A DNA stretch of 64,000 nucleotides from CAIWHR01 sp963709525 (GTDB taxonomy: Bacteria; Pseudomonadota; Gammaproteobacteria; Burkholderiales; Casimicrobiaceae): contig CAVPXB010000022.1 of NCBI GenBank assembly GCA_963709525.1, positions 98,415-162,414 on the forward strand, in the 5' to 3' direction. A program made the position numbers and the translations under genes. Positions 1 to 8,390 of the stretch are shown piece after piece. The notes below the pieces were generated by a model that worked only from the letters and a program-made list of their open reading frames with translations, searched no databases and was not told where the DNA came from. Position 1 is the stretch's first letter. Each line of letters begins with the position of its first letter.

Positions 1-13
1 AATCAACCCCGGT

Positions 14-1741
14 CTACTTGGGTGCCGGCGGCGCCGTTGCAGGTGCCGGAGCGGCGGCAGTCATCGCTGCGCCGCGCTTCGCAGCCATCGCGTCGTCGAG
101 CAGCTTGATGCCCTCCTGCGAAATGACCATCGACTTGTTGATCGACTCGATAGACTGATCGGGATTGTGGAAATAGGTGCCGTTGCCGGCCGCCCACCAT
201 TCCCAATGCACATGTGCTTCGTAGTGCTTGTCGCGGACCTGGTTCAGCACCGCTTCGTCGACGCCCGCGCCCCTGGCTTCCTCGAACTTGTCGATCATCC
301 GCGTCAGCCAGAACTCGGCCTTGCGCATCTTGCCCTGTTGCTTGTTCTTGAGCGAATCGATGACGTAGTTGGCCTGTTTTTCGGTCCAGCCCTGGTGGCA
401 CTGCAGGCAGGTTTCCTTGATGTAATGCTTCGGGCTGGTCTGCCAGTGCGACGTGTAGGTCTTGCCGGTCTTCTTGTCCTTGACCTTGGGCATGTGGCAC
501 TGCGAGCACTCGACGCCGGCCTTCTGGTGCTTGGATCCGTAGTAGGTTTCCACGTCCGGATGCTGCGCCTTCCACAGCAGCGCACCGGTGATGCCGTGCT
601 TGAAGTCGCGGAACTTGAGGTCGGTGTAGTGCTTGGCGATCTCGTTGACGTTCTTCATCGGGAAGTGGTTGGTGCGCACGTCGGTCATGCCGATGGGCTG
701 GCCGGTGGCGAGGTCGGTGCCGGGGTTGCAGTTGTACTCGACGTGGCACTGGCCGCACTGCAGGTTGGTGTCGTAGCGGTCGAGCAGGCCGATCTTGCGC
801 GTGTAGCCGCGCAGGCCCATGTCCTTGACCTCGAGCTTGCCGGCGCGCGCGTCGCGGTGCCACAGCGTGTCCTTCTCCGGCCGCGTCAGCGCCTGGATCA
901 GGCCGTCGCGCACGATGCGCGGCTTGGCCGAGTGCGGGTCGTGGCAGAAGAAGCAGTTCAGCGCATGGTTGAGGTCCTTGACCATCTCGTTGACCTTGGA
1001 CGTGCGGCTCCACTTGGCGCCAGGCACGGGGTCGCCCATGTAGGCCCAGTCGAGGATGTGGTCCTGCGTCTTGCAGGACAGGCACACCGGATTCGCCGCC
1101 GCGGCGGTACCGGGCTTGAACACCTTGTGCGGCTCGCCCGGGTACTTGTCTTCGATGGTGTCCCAGAGCTTGGCGTTGCCGCCGGCAAGTGCCAGGCCCT
1201 GCCAGCCCTTCTTGTTCTCGAAGCGGCCACCGAAGGCGCGATCGACGACCAGCTGGTCATACAACGCAAACGCGTGCGAGCGCGGAAGATTGTGTTCGCG
1301 CGTGAAGCCGTGCGGCATCATCAGCTTGTCGAAGGCCGGGTTCGGCGACGGGCCGGTGGCGAGCGACTTTTCGCTGCGCGCCTGCTTGTCCCAGTTCATC
1401 GTGTACAGGGTGTCGAACTGGTTCTTGTGGCACGCGCCGCAGACGGCCGGATCGGTCCTGGTGACCGGGCGCGCCTTGATGTCCTTCAAGTGCGCGTCGG
1501 TGCCGTCGTGGCAGGCGCTGCAGGCGAGTCCCTTGTGCTTGCCCGAATCGTGGAAGGCCTTGATGGGCTGGTGGCAGCCGAGGCACGGGGAGGCGTCGAA
1601 CGCTGCAGTCTTGACGGCGGCGGGCTTGGCCGCCGCGACCTTGGGTGCCTGCGCGATTGACGGAGGCGCGGCGAACACGAACGCCCCCAGCGCGATCATG
1701 GCCGCAGCGCGCGCCAGTGTACGAACGAGGTTGAATGACAT
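14..1741 (-). CDS. octaheme c-type cytochrome, nitrite reductase (ONR/NrfA-like) family
   Basis: The 575-residue precursor has a Sec signal peptide (residues 1-31, cut near SIAQ/A). It carries eight heme attachment sites: CLGCH 53, CSACH 74, CGACH 101, CLSCK 220, CFFCH 263, CGQCH 329, CSQCH 412 and CLQCH 445. Three N-terminal hemes, then a fourth CXXCK heme, then four more is the layout of octaheme nitrite reductase, whose C-terminal half resembles NrfA. Tyr336 and Cys338 follow CGQCH with the Tyr-x-Cys spacing that is cross-linked in the Thioalkalivibrio enzyme; His405 is a candidate catalytic His. It would reduce nitrite, and possibly hydroxylamine, to ammonia in the periplasm. I chose the ATG at 1741 because GGGAG lies just upstream. 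It follows the ccm operon on the same strand and has an FNR box in its promoter. Activity is inferred. Confidence 0.88.
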   Translation of the reverse strand: MSFNLVRTLARAAAMIALGAFVFAAPPSIAQAPKVAAAKPAAVKTAAFDASPCLGCHQPIKAFHDSGKHKGLACSACHDGTDAHLKDIKARPVTRTDPAVCGACHKNQFDTLYTMNWDKQARSEKSLATGPSPNPAFDKLMMPHGFTREHNLPRSHAFALYDQLVVDRAFGGRFENKKGWQGLALAGGNAKLWDTIEDKYPGEPHKVFKPGTAAAANPVCLSCKTQDHILDWAYMGDPVPGAKWSRTSKVNEMVKDLNHALNCFFCHDPHSAKPRIVRDGLIQALTRPEKDTLWHRDARAGKLEVKDMGLRGYTRKIGLLDRYDTNLQCGQCHVEYNCNPGTDLATGQPIGMTDVRTNHFPMKNVNEIAKHYTDLKFRDFKHGITGALLWKAQHPDVETYYGSKHQKAGVECSQCHMPKVKDKKTGKTYTSHWQTSPKHYIKETCLQCHQGWTEKQANYVIDSLKNKQQGKMRKAEFWLTRMIDKFEEARGAGVDEAVLNQVRDKHYEAHVHWEWWAAGNGTYFHNPDQSIESINKSMVISQEGIKLLDDAMAAKRGAAMTAAAPAPATAPPAPK

Positions 1742-1790
1742 GCGATGCTCCCGAGAATGGCGTTGTGGAACGCTACTTTTTGTTCTCGGA

Positions 1791-1796
1791 AGTCTA
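1791..1796 (-). promoter_or_regulatory. possible -10 hexamer of the octaheme cytochrome promoter
   Basis: TAGACT on the minus strand lies about 50 bp before the start codon at 1741. A transcript starting near 1784 would put the FNR box centre at about -60, a class I activator position. No good -35 is visible, as expected for an activator-dependent promoter. This is inference from spacing only. Confidence 0.35.
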
Positions 1797-1836
1797 GCAA
1801 GTGCGCCACGACGCAAACGTCTCGCAGCGCAAAAGC

Positions 1837-1850
1837 TTGATACGCATCAA
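1837..1850. promoter_or_regulatory. FNR/Anr-type binding site
   Basis: TTGATACGCATCAA is a perfect match to the FNR/Anr consensus TTGAT-N4-ATCAA. It sits in the 181-bp gap between the end of ccmI and the start of the octaheme cytochrome gene, about 95 bp upstream of that start codon. This implies oxygen-responsive (anaerobic) activation of the cytochrome. Confidence 0.8.
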
Positions 1851-1922
1851 GCGGGCGAAGGATCGCCGCTGCGTCGTGGATCAGAAGGAAAACACAGGTG
1901 CGGCAATCCGCCGCACCGACGG

Positions 1923-3233
1923 TCAGGGCAGCGCCGAATCGATGACGATTGCGATGCCGGCGGTGCCAGCCTTCAGCGGTTTGGAGAGGCCTTCGAGATC
2001 ACCGGAAGCGGGCATCGCGCTGCCCGACTTGGAGACGCGCGCACCGACGACGATATCGGGAAAGTTCGAGATCTTCATCGTCGGAGCCATCGCCATCGAG
2101 TCGTCGAGCGTGAACGACGCCGGCAGATCCTTGACCTGCAGTTTCAGGATCGCGAGCGGCATCCTCGAGCCTTCGGCAGGGCGGGCGAACACGAATACGG
2201 CATCGGTAGGCGCGGCTTTGGCCGCTATCGCGGCGCTCAGCTTGACGCTGCCGGAAACGCTGGACCCGGGCATTGCCGGCGCCGCTGCGGAAGACGGCGC
2301 GGGCGCTGCCGTGACCGCAGGGGCGCGCATTGACGCCGCGGGCAGCGGTGGTGCCGAGGCGACGGGACCCGCCGGCAAGCCGCCGAGCTGGCGCGCCTCG
2401 GCGATGCTGGCGTCGATCGAGCGGGCAATGTCTGATTCGGGCGGTACCGTGGGCTTCAGGCGCTCCCAGTAGTCGACCGCTTTCCGGTAATCCTTCTGTT
2501 CGAACGCGGCGGTGCCGGCCAGCGCAAGCGCTTTCCAGTGCGTCGGATCGAGCTTGAGCGCACGCTGGACGAGCTCCATCGGCTTGCCCTGCAGATTGCC
2601 GCCCTGCGCTGCTCCCAACGTGTCGGCGTAGTCGGCGAGCAGGTCGGGAACATCGGGTTCGAGCGCGACGGCTTTCTCGAAGGCGCGCGCCGCCTCGGGG
2701 AATCGCTTCATCACGTAGTAGGTGCGCGCAAGCACGACCCAGCCTTCCGTGTTGCCAGGCTCCTTCTCGAGCCTCGCGGCGAGCTTGACGACCATGTCCT
2801 CGACTTGCGCGGAACTGGCATCGTGCGGGCTGGCAGTCCCTGCGTTCGCGTTCGCCTGCGCCTGCGGCGAAAACGCGTCGGGATTGCCCATGAACGCGTA
2901 CAGCACCGCGGCAGCGACGGGCAGCAGCACGCCCAACGCGATCGCCGACCACACGCCGGTCCGCGGCACCGCCGCACCCGTCGGGGTGGTGCTTGCCTGC
3001 GATTCCTCGAGCACGCGCTGTTCGAGCTCGCGTCGCGCGGACTCGTACTGCTCGGCAGGCATCACGCGATTCGCAAGATCGGCATCGAGTTCGCGCAACT
3101 GGTCGCGCAGGATGGCGACATTGGACGCCTCGCGATCGACCTCCTCGGCACCACTACGACGCAGCAACGGGATGAGGACCCACGCGAGGGTCACCGCCAC
3201 CATCAGGGCGGCGATCAGTACAAAGGCAGTCAC
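1923..3233 (-). CDS. ccmI: cytochrome c biogenesis protein CcmI
   Basis: The 436-residue protein has two N-terminal membrane segments (about 1-20 and 95-115) separated by a cytoplasmic loop with a leucine-zipper-like heptad stretch. A TPR region follows (about 150-280) and then a periplasmic domain, as in CcmI/CycH. CcmI presents apocytochrome c to the CcmF/CcmH heme lyase. The GTG start at 3233 overlaps the ccmH stop (GTGA), which indicates translational coupling. It is the last gene of the ccm operon. Confidence 0.9.
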   Translation of the reverse strand: MTAFVLIAALMVAVTLAWVLIPLLRRSGAEEVDREASNVAILRDQLRELDADLANRVMPAEQYESARRELEQRVLEESQASTTPTGAAVPRTGVWSAIALGVLLPVAAAVLYAFMGNPDAFSPQAQANANAGTASPHDASSAQVEDMVVKLAARLEKEPGNTEGWVVLARTYYVMKRFPEAARAFEKAVALEPDVPDLLADYADTLGAAQGGNLQGKPMELVQRALKLDPTHWKALALAGTAAFEQKDYRKAVDYWERLKPTVPPESDIARSIDASIAEARQLGGLPAGPVASAPPLPAASMRAPAVTAAPAPSSAAAPAMPGSSVSGSVKLSAAIAAKAAPTDAVFVFARPAEGSRMPLAILKLQVKDLPASFTLDDSMAMAPTMKISNFPDIVVGARVSKSGSAMPASGDLEGLSKPLKAGTAGIAIVIDSALP

Positions 3234-3727
3234 TTGATGTTGTTCCCGGTTTCGCCGGCCAGGAGGCGCGCCGCGCGCTCCCGTTCTTCGGCGGTGAGTG
3301 GAAGGTCGTCGGCCACGCGGCGGCGGGCACGCACGATGCGAAACAGCGCGAAGGCACCGATCAGCAGCAGCAAGCCCGGGCCGCCCCAAAGGAGCAGCGT
3401 CGTGGCCTTGACGGGCGGCTGGTAGAGCACGAAGTCGCCGTAGCGCTTGACCATGTAGTCGATGATGTCCGCGTCGGTCTTGCCCGCTGCGATCTGCTCG
3501 CGCACCTGGCGGCGCAGATCGACGGCGAGTTCGGCGTTGGATTCGCCGATGGTCTGGTTCTGGCAGACGAGGCAACGCAACTTCTCGCCGAGCTTGACGG
3601 CGCGCTCGGCAGCGACCGGGTCTTTCTCTGTGGGCACGGCGTCGGCGGCGTATGCGCCCGAGATCGAGGTCAGCGCAACCAGCGCCGCGAACGCAAGCGT
3701 GACAGGCAGGCAGGCAATTCGCGTCAT
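3230..3727 (-). CDS. ccmH: cytochrome c biogenesis protein CcmH
   Basis: The 165-residue protein has a signal peptide, then the redox motif RCLVCQNQ (Cys52, Cys55), which keeps the apocytochrome CXXCH thiols reduced, and a C-terminal membrane segment (about 108-128). This is the short CcmH; the TPR part is the separate ccmI. The start codon overlaps the ccmG stop (ATGA) and its own stop overlaps the ccmI start, so all three are likely translated from one message. Confidence 0.93.
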   Translation of the reverse strand: MTRIACLPVTLAFAALVALTSISGAYAADAVPTEKDPVAAERAVKLGEKLRCLVCQNQTIGESNAELAVDLRRQVREQIAAGKTDADIIDYMVKRYGDFVLYQPPVKATTLLLWGGPGLLLLIGAFALFRIVRARRRVADDLPLTAEERERAARLLAGETGNNIK

Positions 3728-4257
3728 GATTTCTGCAGCTCCCGCACCAGCGGCATGATCTTCTTCTCGAGGGCCTCGACGGTGATCGGGCCGATCTGCT
3801 TGTAGCGGATGGTGCCCGTCTTGTCGATCAGGAAGGTTTCCGGAACGCCATAGACGCCAAAGTCGATGCCCACGGCGCCGTCGCGATCGACGACCGAGAG
3901 GTTGTACGGATCGCCGTTCTGTTGCAGCCACTTCATCCCCGCGGCGGGCTCGTCCTTGTAGTTGAGCCCGATGATGGGCACGACCCTGGCCTTGGAGAGT
4001 TCGACCAGCAACGGGTGCTCCTCGCGGCAGGACACGCACCACGACGCCCAGACGTTGAGCAGCCACACCTGGCCCTTCATGTCGGGCGTGCCCAGGGTCT
4101 TGCCCGGCGCGTGCAGCTGCGCGAGCGAGAACATGGGCGCCGGCTTGCCGATCAGTGGGGATGGAACCTCGCGCGGATTGAGGAACAGGCCGACGAAAAG
4201 GAACCCCACCAGGACGATGAAGATGCCCAGCGGAATGAATAGCTTCTTGTTCACCAT
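3724..4257 (-). CDS. ccmG: thiol:disulfide interchange protein CcmG/DsbE
   Basis: The 177-residue membrane-anchored periplasmic thioredoxin has an N-terminal membrane anchor (about 7-27), the active site WCVSC (Cys74, Cys77), and the cis-proline loop GVPETF typical of DsbE. It passes electrons to CcmH or to the apocytochrome. It lies 9 bp after ccmF and overlaps ccmH by four bases. Confidence 0.94.
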   Translation of the reverse strand: MVNKKLFIPLGIFIVLVGFLFVGLFLNPREVPSPLIGKPAPMFSLAQLHAPGKTLGTPDMKGQVWLLNVWASWCVSCREEHPLLVELSKARVVPIIGLNYKDEPAAGMKWLQQNGDPYNLSVVDRDGAVGIDFGVYGVPETFLIDKTGTIRYKQIGPITVEALEKKIMPLVRELQKS

Positions 4258-4266
4258 GGGCTCCCG

Positions 4267-6246
4267 TCAATCCGCGCCGGCCGCGCGCGCGCCCTGCGGC
4301 ACGAGGGTCTCGCGCCGGGACACGGTGCGGTACCGGCGGTCGGTGATGGCGATGAAGCCGCCGAGCGCCATCACGAGGCAGCCGCCCCAGATCCAGGTGA
4401 TGAAGGGCTTGCTGTAGACGCGCACGCTCCAGGAGCCGTCGGCGATCGGGTCGCCCAGCGACACGTAGAGGTCGCCGAACAGGCCGGAATCGATCGCGGC
4501 TTCGGTCATCGGCATGCCGCCGGCGTTGTACAGGCGCTTTTCCGGATGCATGACTTCGACGTGCTTGCCGTCCCTGGACACGTTGAAGGTCCCGCGCGTG
4601 GCCCGGTAGTTCGGCCCGCGGGTTTCGGTTACGCCGTCAAAGCGGAAGCTATGGCCGCCGACGGAAACCGTGTCGCCGATCGCCATCTTCACGTCGCGCT
4701 CGGTCTCGTAGCCCTTCACGAGCGTGACGCCGAGAATGAACACTGCGATGCCCAGGTGGGCGACGACCATGCCCCAATAACTGCGCGGCTGGCGCGCGAG
4801 TTGGGCAAAGAGGCCGCTGCGCACGCCGCGCAGCCGGTCGAACACGCCGACGACCGTCGTCGCAATGACCCAGAACGCGAGCAGGAGGCCGAAGCTCTTC
4901 ATCGGCGTCCACTTGCCGGCGATGAAGGGGACCGCCAGCGCAGTGACGACGCTGACCGCCAGCGCCCACCTCAGCCGCAGCCACAGGTCGGGCAGCTTCG
5001 CTTCCTTCCACTTGGCGATCGGTCCGATGCCCATCAGGAAGACCAGCGGCGTCATCACCGGCACGAACACGGCATCGAAGTACGGCGGGCCGACCGAGAT
5101 CTTGCCCAGCGCCAGCGCATCGAGGAACAGCGGATAGAGCGTGCCCAGCAGCACCGAGCCCATGGCGACGATCAGCAGCACGTTGTTGGCGAGCAGCATC
5201 GACTCGCGCGACACCGGCTCGAAGCGGCCGCCGCCGCCGACCTTGGGCGCGCGCACCGCGAACACCGCCAGCGAGCCGCCGATGACGATGGCGAGGAAGA
5301 GCAGGATGAACACGCCGCGCCGGGGGTCGGTCGCGAACGCGTGGACGCTGGTCAGCACGCCCGAGCGCACGAGGAAGGTGCCCATCAGCGACAGCGAGAA
5401 AGCGCAGATCGCAAGCAGGACGGTCCAGGCCTTGAACGTGCCGCGCTTTTCCGTCACCGCCAGCGAGTGGATCAGCGCGGTGCCGACGAGCCAGGGCATG
5501 AACGACGCGTTCTCGACCGGATCCCAGAACCACCAGCCGCCCCAGCCCAGTTCGTAATACGCCCACCAGCTGCCCAGCATGATGCCGCAGGTGAGAAAGC
5601 ACCACGCCAGCGTCGTCCACGGCCGCGACCACCGCGCCCAGGTGGCGTCGAGCTTGCCGCCGAGCAGGGCCGCGATGGCGAATGCAAAGGCCACCGAGAA
5701 GCCGACGTAGCCCATGTACAGGAGCGGCGGGTGAAACACCATGCCCGGGTCCTGCAGCAGCGGGTTGAGGTCGCGTCCTTCCGGCGCCGGCGGGAACAAC
5801 CGGTCGAAGGGGTCGGAGGTGAGCAGCATGAACAACAGGAACCCGACGGCGACCAGGCCCATCACGCCCAGCACGCGCGTGACCATCTCCTCCGGGAGGT
5901 GGCGGGAGAAGAGCGATACGGCCACCGTCCAGCCCGACAGCATGAACACCCACAGCAGCATCGAACCTTCATGCGATCCCCAGCTGGCGGCGATCTTGTA
6001 CTGCATCGGCAGCTGGGTGTTCGAATTGGTGGCGACGTTCACCACCGAGAAGTCGCTGGTCGCGAACGAGTACGCAAGGCAGGCCCAGGCCAGCGTCACG
6101 AACAGGAACATTCCCTGCGCTGCGGGCCGGGCAACGGCCATCCAGGGACCGATGCGCCGGTGCGCGCCGATGAGCGGTAACGTGCCCAGGATCGTCGCCA
6201 GCAGCAGCGCGAGGATCAGGGCGAAATGTCCGATTTCAGGAATCAT
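4267..6246 (-). CDS. ccmF: cytochrome c heme lyase subunit CcmF
   Basis: The 659-residue polytopic membrane protein has the tryptophan-rich heme-handling motif (WGGWWFWDPVENASF, about 235-249) and many transmembrane helices, at the usual CcmF length. It joins heme from holo-CcmE to apocytochromes. It lies between ccmE and ccmG. Because the adjacent octaheme enzyme has a CXXCK site, this lyase may handle that motif in the absence of visible nrfEFG. That last point is inference. Confidence 0.95.
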   Translation of the reverse strand: MIPEIGHFALILALLLATILGTLPLIGAHRRIGPWMAVARPAAQGMFLFVTLAWACLAYSFATSDFSVVNVATNSNTQLPMQYKIAASWGSHEGSMLLWVFMLSGWTVAVSLFSRHLPEEMVTRVLGVMGLVAVGFLLFMLLTSDPFDRLFPPAPEGRDLNPLLQDPGMVFHPPLLYMGYVGFSVAFAFAIAALLGGKLDATWARWSRPWTTLAWCFLTCGIMLGSWWAYYELGWGGWWFWDPVENASFMPWLVGTALIHSLAVTEKRGTFKAWTVLLAICAFSLSLMGTFLVRSGVLTSVHAFATDPRRGVFILLFLAIVIGGSLAVFAVRAPKVGGGGRFEPVSRESMLLANNVLLIVAMGSVLLGTLYPLFLDALALGKISVGPPYFDAVFVPVMTPLVFLMGIGPIAKWKEAKLPDLWLRLRWALAVSVVTALAVPFIAGKWTPMKSFGLLLAFWVIATTVVGVFDRLRGVRSGLFAQLARQPRSYWGMVVAHLGIAVFILGVTLVKGYETERDVKMAIGDTVSVGGHSFRFDGVTETRGPNYRATRGTFNVSRDGKHVEVMHPEKRLYNAGGMPMTEAAIDSGLFGDLYVSLGDPIADGSWSVRVYSKPFITWIWGGCLVMALGGFIAITDRRYRTVSRRETLVPQGARAAGAD

Positions 6247-6261
6247 GGGGGCGACCTCGTG

Positions 6262-6735
6262 TCAGGGCTTCAGCGTCTTGGCGGCTTTTTCGGCCATCGC
6301 CGCGCCGCCGTTTGCATTGGCGCTCGCAAGCGCGGCGGCGGCTTCGGGCGGCATGTAGTTCTCGTCGTGCTTGGCGAGCACTTCGGAGGCCTGGAACACG
6401 CCGTCGGGACCGATCTTGCCCTGCGCCACGACGCCCTTGCCCTCCTTGAAGAGGTCGGGAAGGATGCCCGTGTAGACGACCGGGATCGTTTTCGCGGTGT
6501 CGGTCACGTTGAAGCGGATGGTGAGGCCGTCCTTGTCGCGCTGCAGGCTCTTGTCCTCGACCAGCCCGCCGATGCGAAACGCGCGACCCTGCGGCGCTTC
6601 CCTGGCGGCGACCTGCGTCGGCGTGAAGAAAAATACCAGGTTCGATTGGAACGCGTTGAGCACCAGTGCGGCGGCGACGCCGACCAGCACGACGCCCCCT
6701 CCGATCCAGGCAAAGCGGCGATGGCGGGGTTTCAT
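6262..6735 (-). CDS. ccmE: heme chaperone CcmE
   Basis: The 157-residue protein has one N-terminal membrane anchor (about 9-28) and an OB-fold periplasmic domain. The covalent heme-binding His123 and Tyr127 fall within the AKHDENYMP motif. It takes heme from CcmC and delivers it to CcmF. Its start overlaps the ccmD stop (ATGA). The C-terminal tail is Ala-rich and flexible, as is common in the family. Confidence 0.95.
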   Translation of the reverse strand: MKPRHRRFAWIGGGVVLVGVAAALVLNAFQSNLVFFFTPTQVAAREAPQGRAFRIGGLVEDKSLQRDKDGLTIRFNVTDTAKTIPVVYTGILPDLFKEGKGVVAQGKIGPDGVFQASEVLAKHDENYMPPEAAAALASANANGGAAMAEKAAKTLKP

Positions 6736-6917
6736 TGGGCACCTCCAGATTTGACGGGGGCTGCGGGCTCGTCGGGCGCGGACAACCGCGCTTCCTCGAG
6801 CGTCGCGCGACGGCGCGAGCGCACCGCCAGGGTTTCGAGGACAAGGATGAGGGCGGTCACGCCGTACGAGCCCCAGACGTAGAACGCGTAACCGCCCATG
6901 GCCAGGAATTCGCTCAT
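6732..6917 (-). CDS. ccmD: heme exporter subunit CcmD
   Basis: The 61-residue protein has a single membrane helix (about 14-32), the family's GGYAFYVW signature before the helix and a basic RSRRR stretch after it. CcmD helps release holo-CcmE from the CcmABC complex. It overlaps ccmC and ccmE by four bases on either side. Identification rests on length, topology and position. Confidence 0.9.
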   Translation of the reverse strand: MSEFLAMGGYAFYVWGSYGVTALILVLETLAVRSRRRATLEEARLSAPDEPAAPVKSGGAQ

Positions 6918-7654
6918 GATTTCATCTCCGGCAGCGCCGCGATCCACGCCGCACCTCGCTCGCGCCCGATGATGATCGAGCGCACGCGATGCAGCGACAC
7001 CGCGATCGAATAGAACCAGGCGGCGAAGGACATGATCAGCATGCCGGAAAGCATGATGGCCGCCATCTTGGGCGCCGCGGTCATGCTGACCGAAGAGCCC
7101 TGATGCAGCGTGTTCCACCACTTGACCGAGTAATAGATGATCGGCACGTTGATCGCGCCGACCAGCGACAGCACCGCGCAGGCGCGATCGGCGCGGCGCG
7201 GATCGTCGATGGCGTTGCGCAGGGCGATGATGCCCAGATAGAGGAACAGAAGGATCAATTCGGAGGTCATCCGCGCATCCCAGGCCCAGTAGGTGCCCCA
7301 CGTCGGCCGGCCCCACAGCGAGCCCGTCCACAGCGCGATCAGGGTCATCAGCGCACCCGTCGGCGCGATCGACTGCGCCATCATCGCCGACAGCCGCGTG
7401 TTGAAACCCAGCGCCAGCGCGCCCCAGAAGGCCATCACGAGGTAGAGGAACATCGACAGCCACGCTGCGGGAACATGGATAAAGATGATCCGGTAGGCCT
7501 CGCCCTGCTGGAAATCGGTCGGCGCGATGCCGAGGCCGATGAAGAGGCCGATCACCGTCAGGACCGCGGCCGCCCAGCCGCACCAGGGGATCAGTTTTCC
7601 CGCCAGCGGATAGAACTTGGCGGGTGACGCGTATTTGTACCAGTTGATGGCCAT
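6914..7654 (-). CDS. ccmC: heme exporter CcmC
   Basis: The 246-residue protein has six predicted membrane helices and the WWD-type heme-handling motif WGTYWAWDARMTS (about 117-129). It also has the conserved histidines in HVPAAW and in the later periplasmic loop. It loads heme onto CcmE. It is located between ccmB and ccmD in standard operon order, 10 bp downstream of ccmB. Confidence 0.95.
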   Translation of the reverse strand: MAINWYKYASPAKFYPLAGKLIPWCGWAAAVLTVIGLFIGLGIAPTDFQQGEAYRIIFIHVPAAWLSMFLYLVMAFWGALALGFNTRLSAMMAQSIAPTGALMTLIALWTGSLWGRPTWGTYWAWDARMTSELILLFLYLGIIALRNAIDDPRRADRACAVLSLVGAINVPIIYYSVKWWNTLHQGSSVSMTAAPKMAAIMLSGMLIMSFAAWFYSIAVSLHRVRSIIIGRERGAAWIAALPEMKS

Positions 7655-7664
7655 GACGAAGCGA

Positions 7665-8390
7665 TCAATCCATTGCGATGCGCACGGCGGCGGCCGCGGC
7701 GAAAGGGGCGCCGACGATGGCGAGCAGCAAGCCCGCCCCCAGCAGCGACAGGTTGCCGGAGACGTCGAGTCCCGAGCGCCACATGTCCACCGACCCGGCG
7801 CCGAAGATCAGGATGGGGATGTAGAGCGGCAGCACCAGCAGCGCGAGCAGGCTGCCGCCGGCGCGCAGGCCCAGCGTCAGCGCGGCGCCGATGGCGCCCA
7901 GCAGCGACAGGATCGGCGTGCCGAGCAGGAGCGCGATGGTGAGGATGACGAGCGCGTCGCCCGACATCGAGTACTGGATGCCGAGCAACGGGGCGAGCAC
8001 TGCCACCGGCAGTCCCGTGGTCAGCCAATGGGCGAGGATCTTGCCGGAGACGAGTGCTGCGAGCGGATGCGGCGACAGCGCGATCTGTTCCAGCGTGCCG
8101 TCGGCGTAATCGCCGGCGAAGAGGCGCGGCAGCGACAGGAGCGAGGCGAGCAATGCCGCCACCCACAGCACGCCGGGGCCCATTGTCGCCAGGAGAGTCC
8201 GCTCCGGCGTCGTCGCCAGCGGGAAGAGTGTCACCACGATGACGTAGAACAGCAATTGCACGCCGAGTTCCGCGCGCGAGCGCAGCGCAATCCTGAGGTC
8301 GCGCGCCAGGCCCCAGCGGATCGCCGGCCAGATCGCGCCGGCATTGTCGTCCGCGTCGTCGAGGCGCGCGGCAGCATCGCCGGCGGTCAT
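7665..8390 (-). CDS. ccmB: heme exporter permease CcmB
   Basis: The 241-residue membrane protein has about six hydrophobic helices and is the permease partner of CcmA. The N-terminus to about residue 25 is longer than usual. I chose the ATG at 8390 because it overlaps the ccmA stop (ATGA). An internal start would give the more usual 220 residues. Confidence 0.92.
   Translation of the reverse strand: MTAGDAAARLDDADDNAGAIWPAIRWGLARDLRIALRSRAELGVQLLFYVIVVTLFPLATTPERTLLATMGPGVLWVAALLASLLSLPRLFAGDYADGTLEQIALSPHPLAALVSGKILAHWLTTGLPVAVLAPLLGIQYSMSGDALVILTIALLLGTPILSLLGAIGAALTLGLRAGGSLLALLVLPLYIPILIFGAGSVDMWRSGLDVSGNLSLLGAGLLLAIVGAPFAAAAAVRIAMD

Noticed and set aside
14..1741. Identification as NrfA (pentaheme nitrite reductase)
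   Set aside because: There are eight heme motifs and the CXXCK is the fourth, not the first. The extra N-terminal three-heme domain fits the octaheme family.
4546..6180. A 544-codon frame antisense to ccmF
   Set aside because: It has shadow composition (runs of Arg, His, Gln, Asp). ccmF is clearly real.
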